64,000 nucleotides of DNA from Rubrivivax sp. A210 (GTDB lineage Bacteria > Pseudomonadota > Gammaproteobacteria > Burkholderiales > Burkholderiaceae_C): assembly GCF_904426505.1 (NCBI RefSeq), contig NZ_CAJGBN010000023.1, positions 62,001-126,000 of the forward strand, in the 5' to 3' direction. Position 1 is the stretch's first letter, and each line of letters opens with the position of its first letter. A program made the translations under genes and the position numbers. Shown one piece after another: positions 1 through 8,788 of the stretch. The notes below the pieces were generated by a model that had not been told where the DNA came from, ran no database searches, and saw only the letters and a list, made by a program, of their open reading frames with translations.

Positions 1-147
1 GCGCCGCTGACCACGCCGCAGGACCGCGTCTGCGTCATCGCCACCGAGCCGCTGACGCAGGGCGAGCCCTGGGAGAAGCTGGCCGCGGGCGAGATGCGCG
101 TCTTCGTCGGCGGGCAGACGGTGGCCGCCGGGCCCTGCGGCGGCTGA
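1..147 (+). CDS. class II glutamine amidotransferase, C-terminal end (partial)
   Basis: The last 48 codons of a gene that begins before the window. The readable tail contains ATEPLTQGEPWEKL followed by a short Gly-rich stretch ending PCGG. This resembles the C-terminal strand region of YafJ/EgtC-type class II glutamine amidotransferases, which commonly read 'A-T/S-E-P-L-T-x-x-E-x-W'. The N-terminal catalytic Cys that would prove the assignment is outside the window. The third-position G/C bias matches the neighbours, so it is a real coding end. The family call rests on the one motif only. Confidence 0.6.
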   Translation, partial: APLTTPQDRVCVIATEPLTQGEPWEKLAAGEMRVFVGGQTVAAGPCGG

Positions 148-252
148 GGCCGTCACGCCAGGCTGCGTCCATCGTCCAGAGGGCTGGCGCGGTGGCAAGG
201 TGCCGGTGCCCGCAGTTAGGATGCCTGCTCCGCCACCTGCCGCAGTGCCACC

Positions 253-1950
253 ATGCCCGCCGTACCCGTGCCCCGCTTCGACCAGTTCTACCGCTACGCC
301 GAACTGACGCGCCTGCTGCAGGACTACGCCGCCGCCGCACCCGGCCTGGTGGCGCTGGAATCGATAGGCAAGAGCTGGGAAGGGCGCGACATCTGGCTGC
401 TCACGCTGACCGACGCCGCCAGCGGCAGCGACGGCGACAAGCCGGCGATCTGGATCGACGGCAACATCCATGCTGCCGAACTGACCGCCAGCACCACCTG
501 TCTGTACTGGCTGCACCAGCTCGTCAGCGGCTGGACGGCCGGCGAGGCGGCGGTGCGCCACCTGCTGCAGACGCGCGCCGTCTACATCGTGCCCCGCCTC
601 AACCCCGACGGCGCCGAACTGGCCCTGGCCGACCGGCCGCGCCACATCCGCTCGTCGACGCGGCCCTATCCCTTTGACGAAGAGCCGGTCGACGGCCTCA
701 CCATCGAAGACGTCGACGGCGACGGCCGCGTGCTGCAGATGCGCCTGCCCGACCCCCACGGCCCCTACAAGAAGCACGAAGGCGACCCGCGCCTGATGGT
801 GGCGCGCGAGCCGGGTGAGTTCGGCGGCGAGTACTTCCGCCTCATCCCCGAGGGCACGCTGAAGAACTTCGACGGCCTCATGCTCAACGCCAACCCCGAC
901 CGCGAGGGGCTGGACCTCAACCGCAACTTCCCATCGGGCTGGCGGCAGGAATTCGAGCAGCTGGGCGCCGGCCCCTACCCGACCAGCGAGCCCGAGGTGC
1001 GCGCCATGGTCGACTTCATCAGCCGCCACCCCAACATCGGCGCCGCGGTCAGCTTCCACACCCACAGCGGCGTCATCCTGCGGCCCATGGGCACGGCCAG
1101 CGACGACGACATGACGCCGGAAGACCTGTGGACCTACAAGCGCTTTTCCGAGCTGGGCGCCAAGCTCACCGGCTACCCGGCCATCAGCATCTGGCACGAC
1201 TTCAAGTACCACCCCAAGCAGGTCATTACCGGCACGCAGGATTGGGTCTACGAGCACCTGGGCGCGCTGTTCTGGGTGGTGGAGCTGTGGTCGCCCAACA
1301 AGGAAGCCGGCATCACCGACTACAAGTGGATCGACTGGTACCGCGAACACCCGGTCGAGGACGACCTCAAGCTGCTCAAGTGGAGTGATGACCACTGCGG
1401 CGGCAAGGCCCATGTCAACTGGTATCCCTACCGCCACCCGCAGCTGGGCATGGTGGAGCTGGGTGGCTGGGACAAGATGAACTTCTGGCGCAACCCGCCG
1501 CCGGCGCTGCGCGAGCGCGAGGCGGCGCGATTTCCGGCCTGGCTGCAGCAGATCGCGCTCTCGCTGCCGCGGCTGGAACTGCTGCGCGCCGAGGTGCGCG
1601 CGCTGGGCGAAGACACCTGGCGCATCCGCTTCGCGGTGGCCAACGCCGGCTGGCTGCCGTCCTACGTCACCAAGCGCGCGCTCGAGCGCAAGACCGTGCG
1701 TGGCACGGTGTTCCAGATCCATCTGCCGCCGGGCGTGAGCCTGGTGAGCGGGCGCGAGCGGGAGATCGGCGCCCACCTGGAAGGCCATGCGCCCAAGACC
1801 TCGCAGCAGGCCTTTCTGCCCAGCCGCGAGATCACCGCCGACCGCGCCGTGGTGGAGTGGGTGGTGCGCGGCGCCCGCGGCACGGCGCTGGCGCTCACCG
1901 CCACCGCCGACCGCGCCGGCACCGTGCGCACCGAGGTCACGCTGGATTGA
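253..1950 (+). CDS. M14 family zinc carboxypeptidase
   Basis: A 565-residue metallopeptidase of family M14. The zinc site is clear: H73 and E76 in NIHAAELT, and H269 in SFHTHSG. The substrate-binding DLNRNF (R224) and the catalytic-Glu strand FWVVELWSP (E344) are also present. The catalytic domain fills roughly residues 10-390. A C-terminal extension of about 150 residues looks like a beta-rich accessory domain. No signal peptide is evident, so a cytoplasmic location is likely. The family removes C-terminal residues from peptides; the substrate cannot be read from sequence. The start is the first ATG of the frame, and no strong ribosome-binding site precedes it. It converges on metW with 37 bases between. 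Confidence 0.88.
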   Translation: MPAVPVPRFDQFYRYAELTRLLQDYAAAAPGLVALESIGKSWEGRDIWLLTLTDAASGSDGDKPAIWIDGNIHAAELTASTTCLYWLHQLVSGWTAGEAAVRHLLQTRAVYIVPRLNPDGAELALADRPRHIRSSTRPYPFDEEPVDGLTIEDVDGDGRVLQMRLPDPHGPYKKHEGDPRLMVAREPGEFGGEYFRLIPEGTLKNFDGLMLNANPDREGLDLNRNFPSGWRQEFEQLGAGPYPTSEPEVRAMVDFISRHPNIGAAVSFHTHSGVILRPMGTASDDDMTPEDLWTYKRFSELGAKLTGYPAISIWHDFKYHPKQVITGTQDWVYEHLGALFWVVELWSPNKEAGITDYKWIDWYREHPVEDDLKLLKWSDDHCGGKAHVNWYPYRHPQLGMVELGGWDKMNFWRNPPPALREREAARFPAWLQQIALSLPRLELLRAEVRALGEDTWRIRFAVANAGWLPSYVTKRALERKTVRGTVFQIHLPPGVSLVSGREREIGAHLEGHAPKTSQQAFLPSREITADRAVVEWVVRGARGTALALTATADRAGTVRTEVTLD

Positions 1951-1987
1951 TGCAGCAGCGGCGCGCTGGCCGCCGGCGCCGAAAGCG

Positions 1988-2584
1988 CTAGTCGGCCAGC
2001 ACGCCGTGCTCGAAGCGGAACACCGCCACGCTGGCCAGCAGATTGGGCCAGCGCCTCACCACGCGGCCGCGGTGCAGGCCGAAGGCATCGGTCACGGCCA
2101 GGCCGCATTTGCCGGCCAGCACCTCGAAATCGGCAAAGGTACCGACGCGGATATTGGGCGTGTCGTACCACTCGTAGGGCATGCGCCGCGTCACCGGCAT
2201 GCGCCCGCCCAGCACATGCAGGCGGTTGGGCCAGTGCGCGAAATTCGGGAAACTGACGATGCCGATGCGGCCCACGCGCGCCGTCTCGCGCAACATCTTC
2301 TCGGTGTTGCGCAGGTGCTGCAGGGTGTCGAGCTGCAGCACGACGTCGAAGCTCTGGTCGTCGAAGAGCGCCAGGCCTTCCTCCAGGTTGAGCTGGATGA
2401 CGTTGACGCCGCGCTCCACGCACACCGGCACGTCGGCGTCGGCGATCTCGATGCCGTAGCCGCTGCAGCCCTTGTGCGTTTGCAGCCAGGCCAGCAGCTC
2501 GCCGCTGTTGCAGCCCAGGTCGAGCACGCGGCTGCCGGCCGGCACCATCGCGGCGATGAGTTCAAGTTCGCTCTTCTCAGACAT
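1988..2584 (-). CDS. metW: methionine biosynthesis protein MetW
   Basis: A 198-residue class I SAM-methyltransferase-fold protein. The glycine-rich motif VLDLGCNSGELLAWL lies near residues 20-34, followed by acidic strand ends of the Rossmann fold. MetW is encoded beside metX in many proteobacteria and is required with it for making acylated homoserine; its exact biochemical role is less well defined than that of MetX. The gene starts five bases after the metX stop, so the two are almost certainly co-transcribed and share control by the riboswitch ahead of metX. Length and order match the family. Confidence 0.93.
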   Translation of the reverse strand: MSEKSELELIAAMVPAGSRVLDLGCNSGELLAWLQTHKGCSGYGIEIADADVPVCVERGVNVIQLNLEEGLALFDDQSFDVVLQLDTLQHLRNTEKMLRETARVGRIGIVSFPNFAHWPNRLHVLGGRMPVTRRMPYEWYDTPNIRVGTFADFEVLAGKCGLAVTDAFGLHRGRVVRRWPNLLASVAVFRFEHGVLAD

Positions 2585-2589
2585 GGTGC

Positions 2590-3714
2590 TCAGACATCGG
2601 CCGCCACCTTGTCGAAGTAAGCCTTCATCACGCCGTGGTAGCGCGGGTCTTCGAGCAGGAAGGCGTCGTGGCCGTGGGGCGCGGCGATCTCGGCATAGCT
2701 CACCGCGATGCGGTTGTCGACCAGGGCCTTGACGATCTCGCGGCTGCGCGCCGGCGAAAAGCGCCAGTCGGTGGTGAAGCTCACGATCAGGAAGCGCTGG
2801 TCGCGGGCCGCGGCGAAGGCGCGCGAGAGATCGCCGCCGTGCTCACGCGCCGGATCGAAGTAGTCGAGCGCACGCGTGATCAGCAGGTAGGTGTTGGCGT
2901 CGAAGTACTCGCTGAACTTGTCGCCCTGGTGGCGCAGGTAGCTCTCGATCTGGAACTCGATGTCCAGCGTGCTGTAGCCCAGTTCGGCAGCCTTGAGGCC
3001 GCGGCCGAACTTGGCCTCCATCGAGTCGTCCGACAGGTAGGTGATGTGGCCGATCATGCGCGCCACGCGCAGGCCGCGCTTGGGCACCACGCCGTGCGCG
3101 TAGAAGTGGCCGCCGTGGAAATCGGGGTCGGTGACGATGGCGCGCCGCGCCACCTCGTTGAAGGCGATGTTCTGCGCCGAGAGATTGGGCGCCGTCGCCA
3201 CCGCGATGCAGTGGCGCACGCGCTGCGGGTGGCGCAGCGCCCAGGCCAGCGCCTGCATGCCGCCCAGGCTGCCGCCCAGCACGGCGGCAAGCTGAGCTAT
3301 GCCCAGGCGGCTCATCAGCCGCGCCTGCGCGTCGACCCAGTCTTCCACCGTCACCACCGGAAAATCGGCGCCGTAGACGCGGCCGGTGGCAGGGTTCACA
3401 TGCATGGGCCCGGTGGAGCCGAAGCAGGAGCCCGGGTTGTTGACGCCGATGACGAAGAAGCGGTCGGTGTCCAGCGGCTTGCCGGGACCGACCAGGTTGT
3501 CCCACCAGCCCGCCGCGCCGGCCTCATTGAGCCCGGCCACATGGTGGCTGGCATTGAGCGCATGGCAGACCAGCACCGCATTGCTCTTGGCCGCGTTGAG
3601 CCGGCCGTAGGTCTCGTAGACCAGGCTGTAGTCGGCCAGCACGGCGCCGCTCTTCAGCGGCAACGGCTCGCCGAAGTGCATTTGCTGCGGTGTGACGTGT
3701 CCGAGGGAGGCCAT
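2590..3714 (-). CDS. metX: homoserine O-acyltransferase MetX
   Basis: A 374-residue alpha/beta-hydrolase that acylates homoserine in the first committed step of methionine synthesis. The nucleophile is S149 in GGSLGGMQ. The catalytic His lies in PHGHDAFLL near residue 349, and an Asp in TTDWRFSP completes the triad. Whether the donor is acetyl- or succinyl-CoA cannot be settled by eye, since MetX enzymes of both kinds occur in proteobacteria. ATG at 3714 is preferred over the in-frame TTG one codon earlier because [10 protein letters not shown] is the usual N-terminus. No Shine-Dalgarno sequence is visible; the ATG follows the T-run of a terminator hairpin by five bases, so expression probably depends on read-through of the riboswitch leader. 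Confidence 0.95.
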   Translation of the reverse strand: MASLGHVTPQQMHFGEPLPLKSGAVLADYSLVYETYGRLNAAKSNAVLVCHALNASHHVAGLNEAGAAGWWDNLVGPGKPLDTDRFFVIGVNNPGSCFGSTGPMHVNPATGRVYGADFPVVTVEDWVDAQARLMSRLGIAQLAAVLGGSLGGMQALAWALRHPQRVRHCIAVATAPNLSAQNIAFNEVARRAIVTDPDFHGGHFYAHGVVPKRGLRVARMIGHITYLSDDSMEAKFGRGLKAAELGYSTLDIEFQIESYLRHQGDKFSEYFDANTYLLITRALDYFDPAREHGGDLSRAFAAARDQRFLIVSFTTDWRFSPARSREIVKALVDNRIAVSYAEIAAPHGHDAFLLEDPRYHGVMKAYFDKVAADV

Positions 3715-3719
3715 CAATG

Positions 3720-3753
3720 AAAAAACCCGGCGCCGCCAAAAGCGGGCACCGGG
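3720..3753 (-). terminator. intrinsic terminator in the metX leader (expression platform)
   Basis: Read on the minus strand, CCCGGTGCC and GGCGCCGGG form a 9-bp stem with one G-U pair and a 10-base loop. Six T residues follow, only five bases before the metX ATG. It lies downstream of the SAM-II-like aptamer, so it is the likely attenuator. A second strong hairpin (3782-3802, 9 bp with a GCA loop) sits between aptamer and terminator and may take part in the switching. Confidence 0.75.
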
Positions 3754-3817
3754 TCGGCGGCGTCCCCTTTTAGCTTCGGCATCACGTCGCTGCGCGACAT
3801 GAGCCTACGCTGAAGCG

Positions 3818-3875
3818 GGATACCGCTTTAGCGGCATTTGTTAAAGCGCCCGCAATTCGGAACAAATCGGCGCTG
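3818..3875 (-). promoter_or_regulatory. SAM-II (SAM-alpha) type riboswitch upstream of metX
   Basis: The minus strand carries the features of the SAM-II aptamer. P1 is AGCGCC (3874-3869) paired with GGCGCT (3850-3845). Its loop begins GATTTG (3868-3863), which can pair in a pseudoknot with CAAAT (3840-3836). The conserved GCTAAAG follows at 3832-3826. Spacing and motif order match known SAM-II elements ahead of metX/metA in proteobacteria. A -10 box lies just upstream, so the RNA would start only a few bases before P1. SAM binding should lower metX-metW expression, here probably by transcription termination. Identified by eye without a covariance search. Confidence 0.8.
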
Positions 3876-3884
3876 TCGTGGGCA

Positions 3885-3890
3885 AGTATA
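3885..3890 (-). promoter_or_regulatory. -10 box of the metX-metW promoter
   Basis: TATACT on the minus strand. A start about seven bases downstream falls near 3877, directly before the riboswitch P1 helix. No good -35 hexamer is visible at the usual spacing. Confidence 0.5.
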
Positions 3891-3999
3891 GCCACGCGCA
3901 TGGGCGAAGAGAGCACGGCCGCAGCCGCGGTGGCGGGCCGACTACCATCGCCCGGCACCGCCGCACGCACTTGCAAGCACCTGCCCGGGAGGCCCACCC

Positions 4000-5667
4000 A
4001 TGCACGAATGGCTGCAGAAAATCGACCACCACTTCCCGGTGCGCTACACGGCCTGGCTGCTGTGCGCCATCGGGCTGCTGCTGTTTGGCTTCACCTGGGT
4101 TGCCTTCGGCCGCGGCGGGCCGGCTGCGCTGGCCTGCCTCTTTCTCACCGCTTTAGGCTGGCGCGACACGCGCCAGCGGCGGCACTCGGTGCTGCGCAAC
4201 TACCCCGTCATCGGCCATCTGCGCTTCCTGGCCGAGTTCGTGCGCATCGAGATCCGCCAGTACTTCATCGAGAGCGACAACGAGACCACGCCCTTTTCGC
4301 GCACCCAGCGCTCGCTGGTCTACCAGCGCGCCAAGGGCGCGGCCGACAAGCGCCCCTTCGGCACCCAGCTCGATGTGCAGGCTGGCGGCTACGAGTGGAT
4401 CAACCACTCCATCGCGCCGGTACACATCGCCAGCCACGATTTCCGCATCCTCATCGGCGCGGGCGGCACGAGTTGCACCCAGCCCTACAGCGCCAGCGTC
4501 TTCAACATCTCGGCGATGAGCTTCGGCGCGCTCAGCGCCAACGCCATCCTGGCGCTCAACGGCGGCGCCAAACGCGGCAACTTCGCCCACGACACCGGCG
4601 AGGGCTCGATCAGCCAGCACCACCGCGTACACGGCGGCGACCTGATCTGGGAGATCGGCAGCGGCTATTTCGGCTGCCGCGACGAGGCCGGCCGCTTCAG
4701 CGAGGAGCGCTTCGTCACCAATGCGCTGGACCCGCAGGTGAAGATGATCGAGATCAAGCTCAGCCAGGGCGCCAAGCCCGGCCACGGTGGCGTGCTGCCG
4801 GGGGCCAAGGTGACGGCCGAGATCGCCGCGGCGCGTGGCGTCGAGCCGGGTGTGGACTGCGTCAGCCCGGCCAGCCACAGTGCCTTCGCCACGCCGCTGG
4901 AACTGATGCACTTCATCGAGCGGCTGCGCCGGCTCTCGGGCGGCAAGCCCACCGGCTTCAAGCTCTGCATCGGCCACCCCTGGGAGTGGTTCGCGATCTG
5001 CAAGGCCATGCTGGAGACCGGCATCCTGCCCGACTTCATCGTCATCGACGGCGCCGAGGGCGGCACCGGCGCGGCGCCGCTGGAGTTCACCGACCACGTC
5101 GGCGCGCCACTGCAGGAGGGCCTGCTGCTGGTGCACAACACGCTGGTGGGGCTGAACCTGCGCGCCCGCATCCGCATCGGCTGCGCCGGCAAGGTGGTGA
5201 GCGCCTTCGACATCGTGCGCGCCCGCGCCCTCGGCGCCGACTGGTGCAATGCGGCGCGCGGCTTCATGTTCGCGCTGGGTTGCCTGCAGGCCCAGACCTG
5301 CCACAGCGGCCACTGCCCCACGGGCGTGACGACGCAGGATCCGGCGCGCCAGCGCGCCCTGGTGGTGCCCGACAAGATCGAGCGCGTCTGGCGCTTCCAC
5401 GACAACACGCTGCGGGCGCTGAAGGAGCTGGTGCAGGCCGCCGGCCTCACGCACCCCGACCAGATCACCGCCGCCCACATCGTGCGCCGCGTCGGCGACA
5501 GTGATGTGCGCCTGCTCGCCCACCAGCTGGGCTTCGTGAAGCCAGGGGCGCTGCTGGCCGCCATCGAGGGCCGCGCCGACTGGCCGCACGGCGTCTTCAA
5601 GCTGTTCTGGCCGCTGGCCGCGGCCGACCGCTACAGCGCCCTCGAACCGGCAAACGGCCCCGCCTGA
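4000..5667 (+). CDS. FMN-binding glutamate synthase family protein, membrane-anchored
   Basis: A 555-residue protein whose body (about residues 80-530) is the FMN/central domain of the large glutamate synthase subunit, without the N-terminal amidotransferase domain. Visible motifs include INMSAMSFGALS-like FNISAMSFGALS, GAKPGHGG, DGAEGGTGAAP and the Cys-rich CHSGHCPTGV near residue 435, which in GltB relatives lies by the Fe-S ligands. Two hydrophobic segments at residues 17-37 and 42-53 suggest a membrane anchor at the N-terminus. Single-gene relatives exist in many proteobacteria; their electron donor and substrate are mostly untested. No gltD-like partner is adjacent. It is divergent from metX. 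Confidence 0.87.
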   Translation: MHEWLQKIDHHFPVRYTAWLLCAIGLLLFGFTWVAFGRGGPAALACLFLTALGWRDTRQRRHSVLRNYPVIGHLRFLAEFVRIEIRQYFIESDNETTPFSRTQRSLVYQRAKGAADKRPFGTQLDVQAGGYEWINHSIAPVHIASHDFRILIGAGGTSCTQPYSASVFNISAMSFGALSANAILALNGGAKRGNFAHDTGEGSISQHHRVHGGDLIWEIGSGYFGCRDEAGRFSEERFVTNALDPQVKMIEIKLSQGAKPGHGGVLPGAKVTAEIAAARGVEPGVDCVSPASHSAFATPLELMHFIERLRRLSGGKPTGFKLCIGHPWEWFAICKAMLETGILPDFIVIDGAEGGTGAAPLEFTDHVGAPLQEGLLLVHNTLVGLNLRARIRIGCAGKVVSAFDIVRARALGADWCNAARGFMFALGCLQAQTCHSGHCPTGVTTQDPARQRALVVPDKIERVWRFHDNTLRALKELVQAAGLTHPDQITAAHIVRRVGDSDVRLLAHQLGFVKPGALLAAIEGRADWPHGVFKLFWPLAAADRYSALEPANGPA

Positions 5668-5689
5668 GCGCGGCCCTTGGAGCAGCGTC

Positions 5690-5695
5690 GACAAT
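5690..5695 (+). promoter_or_regulatory. possible -10 box immediately before the antiporter start
   Basis: GACAAT followed by CGATCAG and then the GTG start. If used, transcription would begin at or beside the start codon, giving a leaderless message. No Shine-Dalgarno sequence precedes the GTG, which fits, but no clear -35 hexamer is seen. Confidence 0.3.
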
Positions 5696-5702
5696 CGATC
5701 AG

Positions 5703-6770
5703 GTGAAACCCTGGCCCCTGCTGACCCCACCCGCCGCGCTGGCGTGGCTCGCCCTGATGCTGGGCCAGCCGGGCGTGGGCCTGCTGCAACTGATCGGCGC
5801 GCTGGCCCTGGTTGGCGCCGTGGTGGCCGCCGTCCACCATGCCGAGGTCGTGGCCCACCGCGTCGGCGAGCCGCTGGGCACGCTGGTGCTGGCGCTGGCC
5901 ATCACGGTGATCGAGGTGGCGCTCATCGTCTCGTTGATGCTCAGCGGCGGCGCCACCGCCGCGGCCCTGCCGCGCGACACCCTCTACGCCACGGTGATGA
6001 TCATCTGCAACGGTGTCATCGGCGCCTGCCTGCTGGTGGGCGGCCTGCGCCACCGCGAGCAGAGCTTCCAGGTGGCGGGCACCGGGCCGGCGCTGGCGGC
6101 GCTTGTCGTTCTATGCACCATCGCGCTGGTGATGCCAGTCTTCACCACCAGCTCGCCCGAGGGCACTTACACCGAGGCGCAGCTGGTCTTCGTCGGCCTG
6201 GCGTCGAGCGCGCTGTGGGCGGTCTACGTCTTCGTGCAGACGGTGAGCCACCGCGACTATTTCCTGCCCGCCAGCGACGCCGCCGACGAATCGGTACACG
6301 CTCAACCGCCCACAAGGCTGCAGGCCGGCCTGAGTGCGCTGCTGCTGCCGCTGGCCCTGGTGGCCGTGGTCGGCCTGGCCAAGGCGCTGTCGCCGCTGGT
6401 CGAGGGCCTGGTGAACGCGGCCTCGCTGCCCAAGGCGGTGGTCGGCATCGTCATCGCGCTGGTGGTGCTGATGCCCGAGACCTGGGCCGCGCTTCGCGCC
6501 GCGCGTGCCAACCGCCTGCAGACCAGCATGAACCTGGCACTGGGCTCGGCCCTGGCGAGCATTGGCCTCACGGTGCCGGCCGTCGTGGTGGCCGCCACCT
6601 GGCTGGACCTGCCCCTGGTGCTGGGCCTGGCGCCCAAGGAGATGGCGATGCTGGCGATGACCTTCCTGGTCAGTGCCATCACGCTGGGCACCGGCCGCAC
6701 CCATCTGATGCAGGGTGCGGTTCACCTGGTGGTGTTCGCGGCTTTTGTCTTTCTCGCCTTCGTGCCCTGA
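5703..6770 (+). CDS. Ca2+/cation:proton antiporter (CaCA superfamily, y4hA/ChaA-like)
   Basis: A 355-residue inner-membrane protein with about eleven hydrophobic segments arranged as two halves. Each half carries an acidic alpha-repeat: ALAITVIEVALIVSL near residues 63-77 and VLMPETWAALRA with NLALGSALASIGLT in the second half. These are the ion-binding signatures of CaCA exchangers. The closest named relatives by motif are ChaA and rhizobial y4hA proteins, which exchange Ca2+ or Na+ for H+. The start is GTG, as no ATG lies nearby in frame, and it follows the preceding gene by 35 bases without a ribosome-binding site. The ion transported is inferred from the family only. Confidence 0.85.
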   Translation: MKPWPLLTPPAALAWLALMLGQPGVGLLQLIGALALVGAVVAAVHHAEVVAHRVGEPLGTLVLALAITVIEVALIVSLMLSGGATAAALPRDTLYATVMIICNGVIGACLLVGGLRHREQSFQVAGTGPALAALVVLCTIALVMPVFTTSSPEGTYTEAQLVFVGLASSALWAVYVFVQTVSHRDYFLPASDAADESVHAQPPTRLQAGLSALLLPLALVAVVGLAKALSPLVEGLVNAASLPKAVVGIVIALVVLMPETWAALRAARANRLQTSMNLALGSALASIGLTVPAVVVAATWLDLPLVLGLAPKEMAMLAMTFLVSAITLGTGRTHLMQGAVHLVVFAAFVFLAFVP

Positions 6771-6789
6771 CGGGCCGGGACAGCCGCGG

Positions 6790-7422
6790 CTAGGCGCACG
6801 GCGGCGCGCTGTCGACGAAGCTCTGGCGCGCCGCCAGCTTGTCGTAGAGCTTGGCCAGCTTGGGATGGTCGCCGCGCCAGTCGACATCGGCGAAGCGGAA
6901 TTCCAGATAGCCGAGGGCGCAGCCCACGGCCACGTCGGCCAGCGTGAAGTGGTTGCCGGCGCAGAAGGGCTGGTCGCCCAGACCCTGGTTCATGGCCTTG
7001 AGCGCGTTCTGGATGGTGCGCATCTGGCGCGCGATCCAGGCCGGGCTGCGCTCGCCCGCGGCACGGCCGGCCCACTGGGCCTCCAGGCGCGCGGCCACGG
7101 CGGCATCGAGCAGGCCGTCGGCCAGCGCCTCCCAGGTGCGAATCGCGATGCGCTCGCGGCCCGTGGGCGGGATCAGCTTGCCCACCGGCGACAGGGTGTC
7201 GAGGTATTCGACGATCACGCGCGAGTCGAACACCGCCTCGCCGCCTTCCATCACCAGGCAGGGCACCTTGCCCAGCGGGTTGCTCTTGAGCACCGCTTCG
7301 GTGTTCCAGGGATCCTCGATCACCAGCTGGAAATCGAGCTTCTTCTCGGCCATCACCACGCGCACCTTGCGCACGTAGGGGCTGGTAAACGATCCGATCA
7401 GTTTCATTTTTTGCGTAGCCAT
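6790..7422 (-). CDS. glutathione S-transferase family protein
   Basis: About 210 residues. The N-terminal thioredoxin-like domain begins KLIGSFTSPYVRKVRVV, with the serine/proline pair of the glutathione site. It is followed by PLGKVPCLV with the cis-Pro loop, and VFDSRVIVEYLD where Glu/Ser bind the glutathione gamma-glutamyl group. The C-terminal helical domain starts near residue 85. Two starts are possible. ATG at 7422 is chosen because AGGGAC sits five bases ahead; ATG at 7407 would remove five residues. It resembles cytosolic bacterial GSTs of the YibF type. The substrate is unknown. Confidence 0.88.
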   Translation of the reverse strand: MATQKMKLIGSFTSPYVRKVRVVMAEKKLDFQLVIEDPWNTEAVLKSNPLGKVPCLVMEGGEAVFDSRVIVEYLDTLSPVGKLIPPTGRERIAIRTWEALADGLLDAAVAARLEAQWAGRAAGERSPAWIARQMRTIQNALKAMNQGLGDQPFCAGNHFTLADVAVGCALGYLEFRFADVDWRGDHPKLAKLYDKLAARQSFVDSAPPCA

Positions 7423-7726
7423 GCCGTCCCTGGTCACTTCCATTCTAGCGACGGCACTTTGCCCGCGGCGTGGCAGGGCGCGCCACCGTGACCTGCCGCA
7501 CACCCCGCAACCGGACGACCTTCCGTCCTTGACCGATCTCAATTCGGACACATTTCGGCTCATGGGGCTCGCTTGTCATGCCGATGTAACGGGGGCACAC
7601 TAGGTCTGACTCCCCACCGCCTATGCCGTACCGCGGGCCCGCTCTCCCCCTCCCTACCCCCACCCTTCCCCCGGGCCGACGGCTGCGCCGCCGGCCGCTT
7701 TCCCACCCCTCGCAAAGGAGGTTCTG
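7423..7726 (+). other. intergenic region between the GST gene and hpf
   Basis: No gene is seen. It has a pyrimidine-rich run around 7644-7674 and a perfect-looking ribosome-binding site AAAGGAGG (7715-7722) five bases before the hpf ATG. TTGACC and TTGTCA hexamers occur at 7529 and 7573, but neither has a convincing -10 box at normal spacing, so the hpf promoter cannot be placed. Confidence 0.5.
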
Positions 7727-8068
7727 ATGAACTTGACGATCAGCGGCCATCACCTCGAAGTCACTCCTGCCCTCCGGGAGTACGTCCTTACCAAGCTAGA
7801 CCGCGTGACGCGGCATTTCGACCAGGTGGTGGACGTCACCGTGCTGCTGACCGTGGAAAAGCTGAAGGAAAAGGAACGAAGGCAGAAGGCCGAGGTCACG
7901 CTGCATGTGAAGGGCCGTGACATCTTCGTCGAGCAGTCGCACGAAGACTTGTATGCCGCCATCGACCAGCTGATGGACAAGCTCGACCGCCAGGTCGTGC
8001 GCTACAAGGACAAGCTCCAGGACCATCACCACGAATCGCCCAAGCGCCTGGGCGCCGGCGCGCCCTGA
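7727..8068 (+). CDS. hpf: ribosome hibernation promoting factor (short HPF/RaiA family)
   Basis: A 113-residue protein starting [14 protein letters not shown] and containing the beta-alpha-beta core [12 protein letters not shown] and the [21 protein letters not shown] segment typical of HPF/YfiA. The family binds the 30S decoding region and stabilises inactive 70S or 100S ribosomes in stationary phase. This is the short form, lacking the C-terminal dimerisation domain. A strong AAAGGAGG precedes the ATG, and an intrinsic terminator follows the stop. In most Burkholderiales hpf follows lptAB-rpoN; here a GST gene lies upstream instead. Confidence 0.95.
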   Translation: MNLTISGHHLEVTPALREYVLTKLDRVTRHFDQVVDVTVLLTVEKLKEKERRQKAEVTLHVKGRDIFVEQSHEDLYAAIDQLMDKLDRQVVRYKDKLQDHHHESPKRLGAGAP

Positions 8069-8089
8069 ACCGCGCTCGCGTCCCGGACG

Positions 8090-8111
8090 ACGGCCCCGCG
8101 GGGCCGTTTTT
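8090..8111 (+). terminator. intrinsic terminator after hpf
   Basis: ACGGCCC and GGGCCGT enclose CGCG to form a G/C-rich stem, followed by a run of T. It separates hpf from ptsN, so ptsN-hprK must have at least one promoter of their own. Confidence 0.85.
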
Positions 8112-8301
8112 CATGGCACGCCGCCGCCGCTGGGGCAATCGGCATCTTCCGAAATGTTGCTGCATTGCAGCAATAGTTCATCAGGCACCCGAATCAATGT
8201 GACCCAAGCTGCAGCTTTTGCAACACGGTTGCTATGATGATCAGTTCGATCAACACCTTCGGTCGCGGCCTGGCATCAACGCCGCGGAGGGGAAAGTTCC
8301 G

Positions 8302-8772
8302 ATGAACCGTCTCGCCGCCATCCTGCCCGCCAGCAATGTGCTGGTGAACGTGGATGCGACCAGCAAGAAGCGTGTGTTCGAACAGGCCGGCCTGCTGTTC
8401 GAGAACCAGCACGCCATTGCACGCGGAACCGTCACCGACAACCTCTTCGCTCGCGAGCGCCTGGGTTCCACCGGCCTGGGCCACGCGGTGGCCATTCCGC
8501 ACGGCCGCATCAAGGGGCTGAAGAACCCGCTCGCCGCCGTGGTGCGGGTGCAGCAGGCCATTCCCTTCGACGCCCCCGACGACGAGCCGGTGTCGTTGCT
8601 GATCTTCCTGCTCGTGCCCGAGGCTGCCACGCAGCGCCATCTCGAGATCCTGTCCGAGATTGCCGAGATGCTGTCCGACCGCGAACTGCGCGAGCGCCTC
8701 AAGACCGAGCCCGACGCCGCGGGCGTCCACAAGCTGATCTCCGACTGGCAGCCGCTCAAGTCGGTGGCCTGA
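8302..8772 (+). CDS. ptsN: nitrogen-regulatory PTS IIA protein (EIIA-Ntr)
   Basis: A 156-residue PTS EIIA type 2 domain. The phospho-acceptor is H67 in VAIPHGR, and ALDLxxKK-like [14 protein letters not shown] lies near residues 17-30. EIIA-Ntr receives phosphate from the nitrogen PTS and in proteobacteria controls K+ transport, carbon/nitrogen balance and stress signalling by protein contact. ATG at 8302 is preferred because GGAGGGG lies ahead and MNRLAAILP is the usual N-terminus. An upstream in-frame ATG would add 28 residues unlike the family. It lies 16 bases before hprK, a conserved pairing. No HPr or EI gene is in view. Confidence 0.94.
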   Translation: MNRLAAILPASNVLVNVDATSKKRVFEQAGLLFENQHAIARGTVTDNLFARERLGSTGLGHAVAIPHGRIKGLKNPLAAVVRVQQAIPFDAPDDEPVSLLIFLLVPEAATQRHLEILSEIAEMLSDRELRERLKTEPDAAGVHKLISDWQPLKSVA

Positions 8773-8788
8773 GCGCCTTGCCCCGCGC

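Noticed and set aside
3755..3815. A second SAM-II-like core (GTGATGCCGAAGCTAAAAGG) in the metX leader, suggesting tandem riboswitches
   Set aside because: Its would-be P1 folds into a 9-bp hairpin with only a three-base loop, so there is no loop for the pseudoknot. It is kept only as an oddity of the leader.
8160..8301. A possible sigma-54 (-24/-12) promoter before ptsN
   Set aside because: CTGCAGC-TTTTGCA lacks the GG of the -24 element, so it does not fit the consensus.
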